In this document: positions 53,290 through 64,000 of the stretch, piece by piece
How positions within the stretch are numbered: the stretch's first letter is position 1
Layout of the letters: every line of letters begins with the position of its first letter
Source of the DNA: Pterobdella sp. o SKG-2022
Taxonomy: Eukaryota; Annelida; Clitellata; Hirudinida; Piscicolidae
Direction of reading: 5' to 3'
Assembly: GCA_964035795.1 (NCBI GenBank)
Contig: OZ038320.1
Span: 21,718,589 to 21,782,588 of the forward strand
DNA length: 64,000 nt
Translations under genes and position numbers: made by a program
Notes under the pieces: model-generated
The model's database searches: none
Told to the model about the DNA's origin: nothing
What the model saw: the letters and a program-made list of their open reading frames with translations, nothing else

Positions 53290-56200
53290 GTAGATAAATA
53301 GATAATTATGGTTATAATGAATGATTATTTGAATACACAAAGGACGTAGAAATACTACAGAGGTTGGACTCGGAGAGTAACAAGCAAGTTATTGCTCTTA
53401 ACAAGCACCTCACTTACTTCTCAAAACTTGGTTATTGCAATTTTTTATCTTTTTTTAACAGAGGGGTTTTGATCACTATTTGCAAACAAGAAAGTAAACC
53501 GATCATTAGTGTTCCACAAAGTGCTGTTTCTTTTATGCGAGGAATAACTTTCACAGTGCATTTCCCCTTGTGAACCATATTAATGAATAAATGATAAAAA
53601 TATTAAACAAAAAAGTACTATAAAAATTAAAATGGCATAAGTTATATTGTACGCAGTAGCTTTGTTATTTAATTATAAAGTTAAAAGAAAAATGTCTATT
53701 ATTAAAAAATATGTCGTTTGGTACCAACAAAATAGCCTATTTTGTATTTGAATAACATATACATATTAAAAATGTTAATCTGTCATGCAGGCTTGAGAAC
53801 TCTATGTATGGCATCGAAAACTTTGAGTAGGTCAGATTATATTGAGTGGAATAAAAAGTTCCAAGCGGCAGCCAATTCAATAGAAAACCGGGAAGATAAG
53901 ATTGATCAAGTGGCCAACCTTATAGAAAACGTGATTTTTAACTTCTATCATTATTGTTACTTTTTAAGTTTTTCTTATTATCATGACTACCTTTTCAGAA
54001 TTTTAAACTGGTAGGGGCCAGTGCCATCGAAGATAAACTACAACATGTGAGCACGTTCAATTATACTTCATTTGAGACATACTTATAGGCGTTTCAAACA
54101 TACCATAGATCTCTTGTTTATTTTCTTGTTTTTGTATTTTGTCACGAAAATTATGCAAGTTGGAAGTGTTTGCTAAAAATTTTGGAAAAAAATTCAGTTT
54201 TACCATCTTGTTTTTAATAATTCCAGCACTCTAATTTACGTTGCACCATTACTCGAGATCAATATTAAGACAAAGGAAATATCCTTTAAATACATGTCAA
54301 AGGTAAGACGAGGAAAAAGATCTCTAAACATATATTGAATTTGCAGGGCGTTCCAGACAGCATCTTCAACCTGCTGGCGGCAGGGATCAGCGTGTGGGTG
54401 TTGACAGGAGATAAAGAAGAGACCGCCATCAATATCGGTGCGTCAGTGTGGCTTCGTTACATCACCATTGTTATCTTTTTATTGCAATTTTTTATGATTT
54501 TTAACCATATTTGCTTTTTATAAAAGCATCTTCGTGTGCGGATGTTTCAGTGTTAGCGTTCTTTCAAAAAATTTTAAGTGCTTTATTAAACACTCTTATT
54601 ATGAGTAATAAAACATTGTATTATTTCACCAGGCACTTCTTGTCGCTTGCTTAACTCTGAAATGAAGTTGTATAAGATGCACCACGATAGCATCGAGGTA
54701 GGTTTTAACGATTGTACATTAACATTCATTCAACATACTTGTTCTAAACAATAAAATAGAATTTTTTATAAACAATAAAAACGTATGCCCGTTTGTTAGT
54801 GTTATTGAAATGTTTGCAGAGCATCACTTCGTACCTATTAAGTGTTCGGGATCGTCTGGTTAAAGGAAAGAAAGAAAGAAACGCATTAGTTATCAATGGA
54901 AAAGTAAGAAGCTTTTAAATAATCAACTGATTGAAGTAATACATTTCAAATGATTACATGTAGTTCTCATATGTTCACTCCTAATGACAAAATAACAGGC
55001 GTTAACTTTTGCCTTGGACAAGTCATGTAGGAAGCTTTTTCTTGAATGCGCTCTAGCTTGTAAGGTCAGTGTCGTTGCTGCTTTTAAGCTTCGTTGAATC
55101 CTATTATTTTTTTCTAAAGTTATATATTTTTTATGACCTTCAAAATCAATATTACAAAAAATTTTTAAAAACTAAATCTCAGCAAATAATACAATTTAAA
55201 AAAAAAGATTAAATTTTAAACAAAAAGGGCATAACATTTTAATATGTACATACCAATATATCAATAATGATAATGAAAAAGGAGTTTTATAAGGTTTAAA
55301 CCAGTCTCTCACAAGACAACTGGCGTGAGAATGGCAAAAACTATTTATAAATAAAACGTGAAAAAGTAAAAATACTATTCAACAGAAATTATATAAAAAT
55401 CAACTATTATTGTTATACGTTTAACCTCTTTGTCTTTTAGCATAAATAAGTGAATTATCTCAAAAAAAAACAAACAAGAAATAGCTTAGTGAATTGATTG
55501 GCCACCCAACACTGATATGAATTTCACACCCAACCACAGTCGGTCATATGCTGTCGAGTGTCTCCCTCACAAAAAGCTGAAATCGTGAAGCTGGTGAAAG
55601 AAAACTGCGATGGCTCCACCCTGGCTATCGGAGATGGCGCCAACGATGTGGGGATGATACAGGTGGGTGACTTGACGAGTTTTTCAGTGTGTGAGTGTGA
55701 TTTTTGTTGTGATATTCTTACTAAAATTTGTTTGAATAATAGTTCAAAAAGTTTATTAGCTCACAAAGCTTTTGGATTTCAGATGATTCATGAATTCTCT
55801 AAAATCCAAAAGCTTTGTGAGCTAATTAACTCGAAGGCTTGTGTGTTTTATTTTATATTTTCAACGATGATGCTTTTTCATAATTGATATTTTTTGTAGG
55901 CTTTAATCATTATTATTAGTAATAATTTTTACTATTTATAATGCAATTAATTCTTTTTGGTCTGATGGCACAGGAGGCCCACATCGGGGTGGGCATCTCA
56001 GGGGAGGAAGGGCTGCAGGCTGTGTGTGCTTCTGATTACTCCATTGCTCAGGTTTTTGCTTTCGTTAATGTTTGACACAGTAATTACCTTCATTAATGTA
56101 ACTTATTGTTGAAGAGTGGTTGGTGCGTATGGTTCAGGTTATGTATGTGGGTGTGAAGAGCATGGTAAAGGTTGGTGATGGGTGCAGCAAGGAATTTGGT

Positions 56201-59200
56201 GTGGATGTAGGCGTACATCAGGGTTCAGTTCTGAGTCTCCTTTTTTTTATTATAGTAGCTACAATTTGTAGTATGCGCTCATGAAGAAAAAATACCCTGT
56301 TACATTGCTACTTTTTTTTTATATCGACTTTTAGTCGCCCCGTATTGGAGTTTCGTTAGCTCAACAGATGTTTCACAGGGTGCTACTCCTTGTGTGTATA
56401 ATTGTCGGCCCACGTGGGATTGAACCCCGTTACTTTAGATAACGCTCTTTCAGCTGAGCTATGCGGGCCGACAAACATTACTACTTAATGTGAGCAACGT
56501 GGCATTATTAGTACTAAACATAAGTTATAACATTTTTTTTCTCCTAAATGTTTTTTATTTTCATGAAAAATGAAATATGCTTACAGTTTCGATTTTTGCA
56601 AAGACTCATTCTAGTGCATGGGAATTGGAACTACAATAGGTTACTTCGAAAAATTAAAAAATATCTCGAAAAGTGTATTTTTGTGTAATAAGGATAATTA
56701 AATTTTCATTATAAAGCTACATAATTACCAATGAATTCAACGTTTGCAATGTTTATATAATAAAATTTTAGTTCAAGCTTTTAAGTCACTAAGACTACGT
56801 GAGTAGATTTAATATACACATGGGTTTACAATGTTTTAGTTAAGAATGAAGCTTTTCAGTTTTAATTAATGAATTTTATATTCAGAATAATGCCTTAATT
56901 TAATGTGACACTTTCAGCTTGATTATTGCAATTCATACTTATATATTTAAAAAAGTAAAATACCTTTACATTGTTATCATTAAATTAAAAATTAAATTCT
57001 AGTAAATTAGTTAAACCTACGTTATAATGTATAAGACGTATTAATATTGATTTTTTGTTTCAGCTGCAGTTAATGAGAATTATAGCCTTTTTAAAAATTT
57101 ATATTAATATATTCTTAATTGAGTTTTCAAAGGCATTTATAATCACACAGGGTGACAAAACTGATACTATATTGCTTCTATAAGAATATCTGCTTCTACT
57201 TTTGTGAAGTTTGTTACATACATTTTATTTTTCAATTATCAAATTTTACTTTCCTTATATGAATATAAATCTATTTTTAAGAAAGTGGCATTAAAATATT
57301 ATTAGTTTTAATGACTTTCCTTAATAGATCATTGAAGCAATTTTGTCGGCTATTTGATTATTATTCAAGAGCTTAATCTAGCGCCTCATTGTTCATCATC
57401 TCTAAATAAAGGTATTTATAATATTGAACGAACCACTCAGTTCTGGTATGCTTTCTTGAGTGCCTTTTCAGGCCAGGTGATCTTTGAACGTTGGACCATC
57501 GCCATGTATAACGTCGTACGTACTTTGAGGATCTATTCACATTCTATTAATCACTTTGTAGATTTTGATATAGAATTTCGATTATCTAGAAGTTTAAAGT
57601 TAGGTTTTTATTAGTTATTTTGCTTCGATATAAAACTTATACACCATTATAAATGGCCAACATCACAGATATTCACAGCACTTCCTCCTTTTACCATAGG
57701 CCTCTTCGACAAATCCACCCATGAACGCACCCTCCTCAACAACCCACATCTCTATCTCATCACACAGTCTTCAGAGATGTTCAATGTCAAGGTAGCTTTG
57801 TGATTCTGTTCATTTGTGATTAGATTTTCAGTGAAATATTCACACCAAATAAATGCATAAACATGTATATTGCCATTGTAACTATCTATCAACAATAAAC
57901 ATGCATAAACAGGTGTTTTGGTTTTGGTGTTTGAACTCAGTGTACGTTTCTCTGGTGATCTTTTGGGTGCCAATGTTGGCAGTCAAGCATGGTATATTCT
58001 ACACCATCTTGAATTTTATCAGTGCTATAATTTATCAATTTGTTCCACACAGACGTAGTTTTCAGTGATGGAAAAACCGGTTCATACCTATTTGCAGGAA
58101 ACATTATATATTTTGTGAGCATGATTGTATAGTGACAAAATAAAAATTTGATTCGTTAGTTAAATTATCATAAAATACTATCATTTTTTGACAGTTTTTC
58201 AATTTTCATATCAAAATAATAGTTTGTTATAAAGAGCCAAACAACTAAAAAGATTATTTAGAGGGATATTGATATAGTGATTTGATGACAGATAGTGATA
58301 ATGACGATGTGCCTGAAAGCCTTGTTGGAGTGCACCATATGGAACAAGGTTACTATTATTTAATGTTTTGTTGTATACATTTTGTGTCACATATTCTCGT
58401 ACAGGTTTTGTTATTTTCTCTAAGGTTTCCATCAATAAAATCCATTCTAGGCTATTATTTAAATTCTTAACGTTCAAAATAATGCGTTGAGAAATATAGA
58501 TTTAGAATTTTTTCCACCACTAAAGGTGATAATACTCTTGATAAGTTCCAGCATGGTCTTATGGGCCATCTTCTTCTTCATCTACAGCAACCTGTGGCCC
58601 ATGCTTTCGTTTGCTGATAATATGTTTGGAATGGTGAGTCTTTTTACTTATTCAGATAGGATGGTGGTGTGAAACAATAATCGAGTGCAAAAGTAATGAT
58701 AACATGCTAGTAGCTAATGACTGATGGTTTTTCAAGTTTATCATTGAATGTTGAAGTTAAAGCGTTGTTTAACTTTTTTTTATCTTTTCAAATATTATTA
58801 TGTATTTTTCTTGAAAATACTATATAAATCGAAAAATTTTTTTCAAATTTAGGATTTTCTAGGTCTTAAAAGTTTTAGTTTACTTGTGAATATACAATAC
58901 TATTTTTCTGAAACATGAGTCAAACCTATTATTAAGCGATTATGCATAAACTGCAACATGAAAACCTCAAACCAGGACTACTACCTGGTCACCTCGTGGA
59001 TGTTTTGGCTGTTGTTCCTCCTGGTGCCAGTCACTGCTCTTCTCAGGGACGTCGTTGTTAAGATGTGAGTCATTGTGTATTCAACCTTGGCTTTTGTTGT
59101 TAAGACATAAGAATTTTTATATTTTTAAATGTTTTTTTATCAATTTATGGTGTCTAAAGTTTAGTATTTTATTATGATGTTTATGAAAACGACGATGAAA

Positions 59201-60184
59201 TCAATGCAACAGATAAAAAATAAAAAATTTATATATTAACCTCAACAGATATTTTTCTCAAGATTTCTCGAAAAGCATGTAAGTAATTCTTTTCTCACAT
59301 TTATTATCAAATTAATTCTAACATTTAGTTTCATGGCATGATGGCTTCTGCGTTGTACTCTTTCAAGCATACTTTTAGCATTTACGTAGTGTTTCAACCT
59401 TTTAGTTATTTTGAGTTTTTCATGAATGAATTTTTTATCATTTCTCTTTTTCGGAAAACAAGATCAGTATATAAAATCAGAATATTTCTACAAAATGAGA
59501 GCATCTTTTATAGAATTTCAATATGGGAAGTTTTTTCGCCAGTCATCTCTTTAATTCCTAAAGACCTTCGAGGTTTTGCAATAATACAAAGATGTATTAA
59601 AAACACTAAAATTTGATTTTGCTTTTTTCAAGGGTTTCTTCCAAACTTCTTTTTCATGTTTCTAAAAATATTTCTGGTTTTGCCACTCTGTCTACGACTT
59701 GAAGTTGATAAAAGAGCAAACTGAGCTCAGCGACCTACACATGCCGTCTTTCATTGGGATGTGTGATTTTATTTGTTAATTTTGAACCTATTAAAGACTT
59801 TTTTTATTGATATTGTATTTATAATAAAATTTATTAATATTTATTTACTCTAGTTACCCCACTAACTCTATCGAAATGAGGGAAAAAACCTACATTGGTA
59901 AATGTTAATGAATTAATTTTTTATTAAAGCATAATCTTTTGTGTTGTTTTATTTTCATCTTTGTTAGGATTTTTTCAGTTATTTTTTTACTTCTAATTTG
60001 AATAATATTTTTGTTAAAATTTTTTTTTACCATTTTGAATGAAAAGCAAGCTAATAAGTTTTTTTGTATTTGTTTGGTATAAGGATCAGTATAATAATCT
60101 CTCAATCAATAAGATGGCAATGCTGGGCATCATTATCGAGAAATGGAGACTGTTCCTTTGGCCAAAAAGGTTCATGAGGCATGA
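41097..60184 (+). CDS. P4-type ATPase (phospholipid flippase), class 1, ATP8-like
   Basis: Moves aminophospholipids to the cytosolic leaflet, normally with a CDC50 partner. Exons: 41097-41170, 41342-41441, 43107-43205, 44232-44277, 45428-45542, 45940-46009, 46213-46340, 47179-47249, 48275-48372, 48632-48683, 49025-49081, 49293-49368, 49612-49666, 50437-50514, 50719-50807, 50997-51023, 51246-51266, 51760-51814, 52261-52363, 52642-52724, 53062-53181, 53343-53430, 53791-53930, 53999-54046, 54347-54437, 54633-54697, 54820-54903, 54999-55064, 55540-55662, 55974-56051, 56587-56639, 57151-57208, 57441-57515, 57669-57791, 57913-57991, 58053-58114, 58292-58348, 58526-58633, 58976-59064, 59249-59278, 59854-59897, 60114-60184; about 1082 residues. 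Motifs: [16 protein letters not shown]; actuator LDGETNLK (159-162); M4 PISL (327-330); SDKTGTLT with Asp380; N-domain SARKRM and [22 protein letters not shown] (764-769); M6-M7 [10 protein letters not shown]. Closest to ATP8A by LYDFVGNIR and NNLIPIS. The last exon is uncertain. Confidence 0.95.
42965..43015 (+). pseudogene. Relict duplicate of flippase exon 3
   Basis: A 51-base stretch about 90 bases upstream of exon 3 matches the exon 3 segment for [16 protein letters not shown] at about 84 percent (8 differences by eye). It lacks the [10 protein letters not shown] part, and its 5' end looks like a deletion between the two TCACC copies found in exon 3. No usable splice sites or correct frame, so it is a decayed tandem exon duplication. 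Confidence 0.7.
47617..47950. repeat. Pair of diverged direct repeats in flippase intron 8
   Basis: Segments 47617-47672 and 47897-47950 share the same order of blocks: GCCGACTG-TGC at the start and GACA--TACAGCAG-ATAAT--AATATG at the end. They are 280 bases apart in the same orientation, like two copies or two ends of an old element. No coding capacity lies between them. Confidence 0.45.
48749..48850. repeat. 34-bp minisatellite, three copies, flippase intron 10
   Basis: Three head-to-tail 34-base units at 48749-48782, 48783-48816 and 48817-48850. The last two differ at about one or two positions; the first is more diverged. Unit begins ATACTCTTTTGGATAATATG. Confidence 0.85.
50868..50962. 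repeat. (CTAT)n microsatellite, flippase intron 15
   Basis: Tetranucleotide repeat, perfect from about 50889 to 50962, between flippase exons 15 and 16. Its sequence is the reverse complement of the GATA repeat in intron 21 of the same gene. Confidence 0.95.
53204..53314. repeat. (GATA)n microsatellite, flippase intron 21
   Basis: Tetranucleotide repeat, perfect over about 53234-53289 with imperfect flanks, between flippase exons 21 and 22. Confidence 0.95.
54227..54302 (+). other. Candidate poison exon in flippase intron 24
   Basis: A 76-base segment bounded by a good acceptor (TAATTCCAG) and a good donor (AAAG|GTAAGA). The flanking exons 24 and 25 join in phase 0 as in the family, so inclusion would shift the frame and add a stop within 14 codons. 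In another frame the segment is open ([20 protein letters not shown]), which may be chance. Confidence 0.45.
55750..55831. repeat. Near-perfect 30-bp hairpin in flippase intron 29
   Basis: Arms 55755-55779 and 55802-55826 are perfect complements over 25 bases (ATTAGCTCACAAAGCTTTTG...), extended to 55750 and 55831 with a single mismatch; the loop is 22 bases. It could be an intronic RNA hairpin or a tiny foldback element. Confidence 0.9.
56105..56265 (+). mobile_element. LINE reverse-transcriptase fragment in flippase intron 30
   Basis: Plus-strand translation reads [20 protein letters not shown] followed by [16 protein letters not shown], the fingers-to-palm segment of a LINE reverse transcriptase (usual form [13 protein letters not shown]). 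Only about 50 residues survive. It ends just before a SINE insertion. Confidence 0.85.
56302..56486 (-). mobile_element. tRNA-derived SINE with target-site duplication
   Basis: On the minus strand the head starts GGCCCGCATAGCTCAGCTGA and ends GGTTCAATCCCACGTGGGCC: a seven-pair acceptor stem, a D-arm with GCTC/GAGC and an intact B-box-like TΨC arm, but the anticodon region is about 8 bases too short for a functional tRNA. About 130 bases of unrelated body follow, ending in an A-rich tail. Flanking duplications ACATTGCTACTT (56302-56313) and ACATTACTACTT (56475-56486) match at 11 of 12 positions, which marks the insertion ends. Confidence 0.85.
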
Positions 60185-62644
60185 TAGTGGGCGTTAGATT
60201 TCTTGCAGTTATCTTATATTAAATATTCAGTACACATAATTGTTTAATAGATCAAAATATTATATAATTATAACAAGACTTTTTTTTAAGAGATTTGACA
60301 AAAGCTCAAAGGAAGCCTCTTCTCAACAAAAAGTGAATAAATACCTTTGAACGGACCCTTATATCACAGCCTTCCATACCTTTCTCCCCACCAACACAGT
60401 TTGCACCTGCATCACCATTTCACATTCATTCGACTATTTTTAGTAACGCTTAATGTATCTTGTTTATTGCAATTTTTTCAAACTTCTTTTGCAGCATTTG
60501 TAATGCATTCCTATCACGATTAATCAGTTATCATATCTTTTTAGTCATATTATTATTTAATTGGTATTTTTCATTATGTACATTTAACGAATGAAATTTC
60601 AAATAGTTTGAAAATTTTTTATTAAAAATATATTGATAATTTCTATTTATTTCTACAATGATATCTTATTAGGGAATTGACTTATACTCAATTGAATCTT
60701 GAAGTGAGTTATTCGAAGACAAATTATCATACATTTTATCAGTCATCGGTGATAAGTATTATATATTTTGATTATTCTGTGTGTGTTGTTATACATATTT
60801 TAAGATGAGTTCACGTCGTAATAACCGTGTTCTGTTTGCAAATTGCTTAGTGCAGGGCCACTCTTGCTTTGAATAACTAAATTATAAGTGAAAAAATTTG
60901 AATTCAACTTTAGTTTTTCACATTTAAAACATAAAATTTTATGTAAATATAATCTTTCATTATTTTATATTGATTTTTTCTCGTTGTAGCGTATGAATCA
61001 CTGACACGTGGTGTTTGGTGAGACCTCTATGCAGCTTTGGACCACTCTTGATGACATTGTAACTGTTTGTCGTTACGATTAGTTAGTGTTTTTTCCGAAT
61101 CAAAAGCTTGAGCTTTCTTTGTTGGAGACCGTTATTTTATTTCATTATTTATAATTATTTGTTTATGTGTTATATGCTTCATTCTAAAAGTCTAGTGTAA
61201 AATAAGTTTTTACATATTAGTTGTTTTTTAAGTTTTTTTCTATTAAAAGATAGTTCTCGACAATTTGAAACTAATTTATTTTGAGTTTTTTCTTTATGTA
61301 TTTTATGTTGACACCCCCGTTTTAACATTTTAATGTACAGTGCTAATTCTACATTGATTACAAAAAGTGTATCAATTTTTTCAGTTTTTGTAGAAAATTA
61401 TTTAGCTCTCGTCCCAAAAGTAGCTTGAATGTAATCTAGTGGAAAACATTTCCTGGTTCAGTAAACTTTATAAATGATGTTAAGGCTCGATGGTTAAACA
61501 TTATTGGATTAAATTTCAATGTTGGTTTCTAGTGTATAACCATGTACTTATATACTGTGCATTGTAGTTTACGGTAGTGGTGAATTGTACATTTCGAATT
61601 TTTTTGATCGCTTAATAACATGTCAACCCAGTTTTTAAACCATTTCTGTTCCACAATGATATTGAGAACCGTATCTTTTCACAAAGTTTTCAATGACATA
61701 TCTTGGCATGGACATAAGGACATCTTGCTTAACTGCGTTTCAGTTTTTATTGAAATTAATGCCTAGCAGTCTTCCACTAACACTATTAATTAGCTTTAAA
61801 TGTTTAAATTTTTATTTAAGAATTTCCAAAATAAATTTATTTGTAGTTTAAAAATTGTTTCTATAGTAGTAAACTTGAATAAAAACCAAATATGCCAAAA
61901 ATATTACCAACACCAGATGCGACAAAAGGAATGGTTTAAAACATTGGTCAAAATAAAAATATCTGAAAATATGAATCAAATAACATAGGCCATCTGCATC
62001 ATCATTTGAATACCTAACTTGCAAAGCTTGAGCCCACTATCACAAAAAATCACAAGCAAAATAAGTGAAGCCTTCAATTGAACAAGATAATTTTGCATTA
62101 TTACACAAATTAAAAACATGATGATACTGAAAAACGTAAATATGTAGTTAACAATGATAGAAATATATATTGGATGACTAAGGCACAACATTTTGAACAC
62201 CTCTCCCTTTATACATTGAGCGTAAAAGCCTTATGATATTTTCAAGAAAGATTTCATATGCAACTTTAGAAAAAATCAAGAACTTTCTAAGCAACTAAAA
62301 AAGTTATCAAAAATATTTCAATAAATGATATTAAAATTTTTCCATTGATTGATAACATATGTAGAAGTTCAATAAGCATTTGACAGAAAAAAGAGTGACC
62401 AGATAAATAAGATAAAACATGATTAGAATGAGATTGGAATAAAATATTGAGTGAAAAAAGTTTTAAAATACCCGAGATAAATTTAGAAATAATCTACAAA
62501 AGACTAAAAATTTTGAATTATCATTAACCAATAGTATAGTTTCTATCATAAAACGTTAAACATATTAAATAGTTTCAAAAAATTCAATTATTATAAAAAA
62601 ACTTAGATCATTGAGAAAATCAATAAAACGCTGTAAAATGCAAC
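60185..62644. other. Convergent intergenic spacer
   Basis: AT-rich DNA between the 3' ends of the flippase and arfaptin-like genes. Short open frames here have no recognisable motifs. Apart from the flippase 3' UTR I see nothing in it. Confidence 0.5.
60336..60341 (+). promoter_or_regulatory. AATAAA polyadenylation signal, flippase
   Basis: AATAAA about 150 bases after the modelled flippase stop codon. A likely 3' end for the gene; not proven. Confidence 0.4.
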
Positions 62645-63870
62645 TTAATTATTCCCATTGTTAGCTATTCCATTATCATGTGCCTTCTGATCGTTCTTAG
62701 TGACATTCACAGGCTCTGCTCCTTTATCAACCGTTTGAGAGTTACTGGCGAGAAATTTGTTTTCAAGATTGGTGTTGCAATGAGCCATTGAGAGGAACTG
62801 CTGGGTGATGATGTTGAGGTGGCCATGATTATTGTCTGCATTGTCGACGAAAGCCTTCTGCAGTAGATGAAGGTGCTTGTGAAATACCTTCGCCTGTTCA
62901 TTTGGTGTTTAACATTTGCTAAGTACACAACTTATAGAAATATTTATAATCTGAGTAATTAATTCATTTTTTTAGTTGAAGTGTACGTATTTAGATTATT
63001 GATTTAATTTGTAAGAATGCAGTGAACTCAAAGACTTAGGTTTATTTATGCTGATTAATCACGATCATATACCTAACTCAAATTAGATTTAGAGGTATCT
63101 GAAGCAATAGGATTGAAAAATTTAGTTTTTGAAAACAGTGCGTATTAATGATCTTACCATAGTATCAAGGATCGAGTAATTAATACATACTCATGGAAAA
63201 AGTTTTTAAATAATTCCAATGCAAAACGCCTTATAAAAAGAATGAAAATATAGAATGGTAAAAATAATGGGATAGAAACCCTATTATCGTCCAGAAGTTT
63301 GAGTTTGATGTTGAGGTCGTGATGCAACCTGTTGTAACGGTTCTGTGCAGAGGTGCCATTGCACGATTAAGTCACTCAGGTATATGATGAATAGGGACAT
63401 ATATAATTCAATAGTTTAAAAACTTGACGACAGATGAATGATATAATAAAAAATTGTAACAAAAATTAATAAAAATATGGTGTATGTCATTTGTTTAAAC
63501 GACTTGAAAATATAAGGCAGTTCGCGTTTAATTATATAATATTGAAATATTATATGTGAATTATAAAAACACGGAAATATTTTGGAGACTAATTATTCAC
63601 AACGAAATAAAATATTTTTTAAAAATAATTAAAACATTAGTACCAGTCTAAGTTATTCGACACAAATTCATATAAAACAATATACTTTAAAATGAAAACA
63701 CAAAGTATACAATGGTAAACATAATGACCTGATGCTTAACGAAACTCCTTTCAGCCTCCTGCACTCTCAACGTGTACGTAGAATCTCTATGAGATGACCT
63801 CACCCTCTCTAGGCATGAGTTGTATGCATCGAACTTCAGCCTGGTGCCAACAGGGTTTAGTGAGATTAGA
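62645..63870 (-). CDS. Arfaptin-family AH/BAR-domain protein (last three coding exons)
   Basis: Arfaptins bind Arf/Rab and Rac GTPases and curved Golgi membranes through an AH (BAR-type) coiled-coil dimer. Exons in transcript order: 63729-63870, 63280-63342, 62645-62893, with matching phases; exons upstream lie beyond the window. The 150 visible residues carry the end of the AH domain: TRLKFDAYNSCLERV, the helix NRYNRLHHDLNIKLKLLDDN (arfaptin form YEKLRxDVxIKLKFLEEN), then RAKVFHKHLHLLQKAFVDNA (arfaptin VKVMHKQLLLFHNAxSAYF), and an Asn-rich tail ending in GNN. No open frame on the strand covers more than part of it. PICK1 and ICA1 have related domains, but the match is best to arfaptin. Subtype is not assignable. 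Confidence 0.85.
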
Positions 63871-64000
63871 CTATAATGAGAAAGATTAGTTTATTGGTGT
63901 GTTTATGATTTGGATGGAATATTAATTTGATGATAACATCGTTATGAACATTTATTTTAAATTTCCTTTTTTCAAGAATAATACAACATAACATACAACT

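Noticed and set aside
50868..53314. Regularly spaced repeats as a CRISPR array
   Set aside because: They are continuous tetranucleotide microsatellites without spacers, in introns of an animal gene.
56395..56474. tRNA gene on the minus strand
   Set aside because: Acceptor, D and TΨC arms are good, but the anticodon arm plus variable region is about 8 bases short and the unit is followed by a SINE body and A-rich tail with flanking duplications.

Overview
The window is nuclear DNA from an animal. Coding sequence is split into many short exons by GT-AG introns, the non-coding DNA is strongly AT-rich, and there are degenerate non-LTR retrotransposons, a tRNA-derived SINE and tetranucleotide microsatellites. 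The encoded proteins are metazoan in type: mitochondrial RNA polymerase with a PPR-like N-terminus, an SLC7 amino-acid transporter light chain, a P4 flippase and an arfaptin. I cannot name the phylum. All gene models were spliced by eye, by matching reading phase across GT-AG junctions, and exon coordinates should be read that way.

Layout. 1-9612 (+): 3' 31 exons of the mitochondrial RNA polymerase gene (POLRMT type); its 5' end lies before the window. 11193-13112 (-): a long uninterrupted reading frame for an unrecognised low-complexity protein, convergent with POLRMT. 13.2-30.5 kb: a gene desert with CATC microsatellites. 30553-34409 (-): a complete SLC7/LAT-type transporter gene, with a LINE reverse-transcriptase relic and a foldback element in its introns. 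34.4-41.1 kb: a spacer with a decayed LINE (39.6-40.5 kb) and a probable small minus-strand gene (37.5-38.1 kb). 41097-60184 (+): a complete class-1 P4-ATPase (phospholipid flippase) gene of about 42 exons, whose introns hold a SINE, a LINE relic, microsatellites, a minisatellite, a perfect hairpin, a relict duplicate exon and a candidate poison exon. 62645-63870 (-): the last three coding exons of an arfaptin-type AH/BAR-domain gene that continues beyond the window.

The recognised genes have no common pathway; this is ordinary animal gene adjacency, not an operon. SLC7 and the flippase are divergent over 6.7 kb; POLRMT/unknown protein and flippase/arfaptin are convergent pairs. The most notable points are the roughly four-fold enlarged specificity loop of the mitochondrial RNA polymerase (polybasic then polyacidic insert), the unknown protein with the same ~30-residue motif at both ends, and several RNA-level oddities inside the flippase gene.
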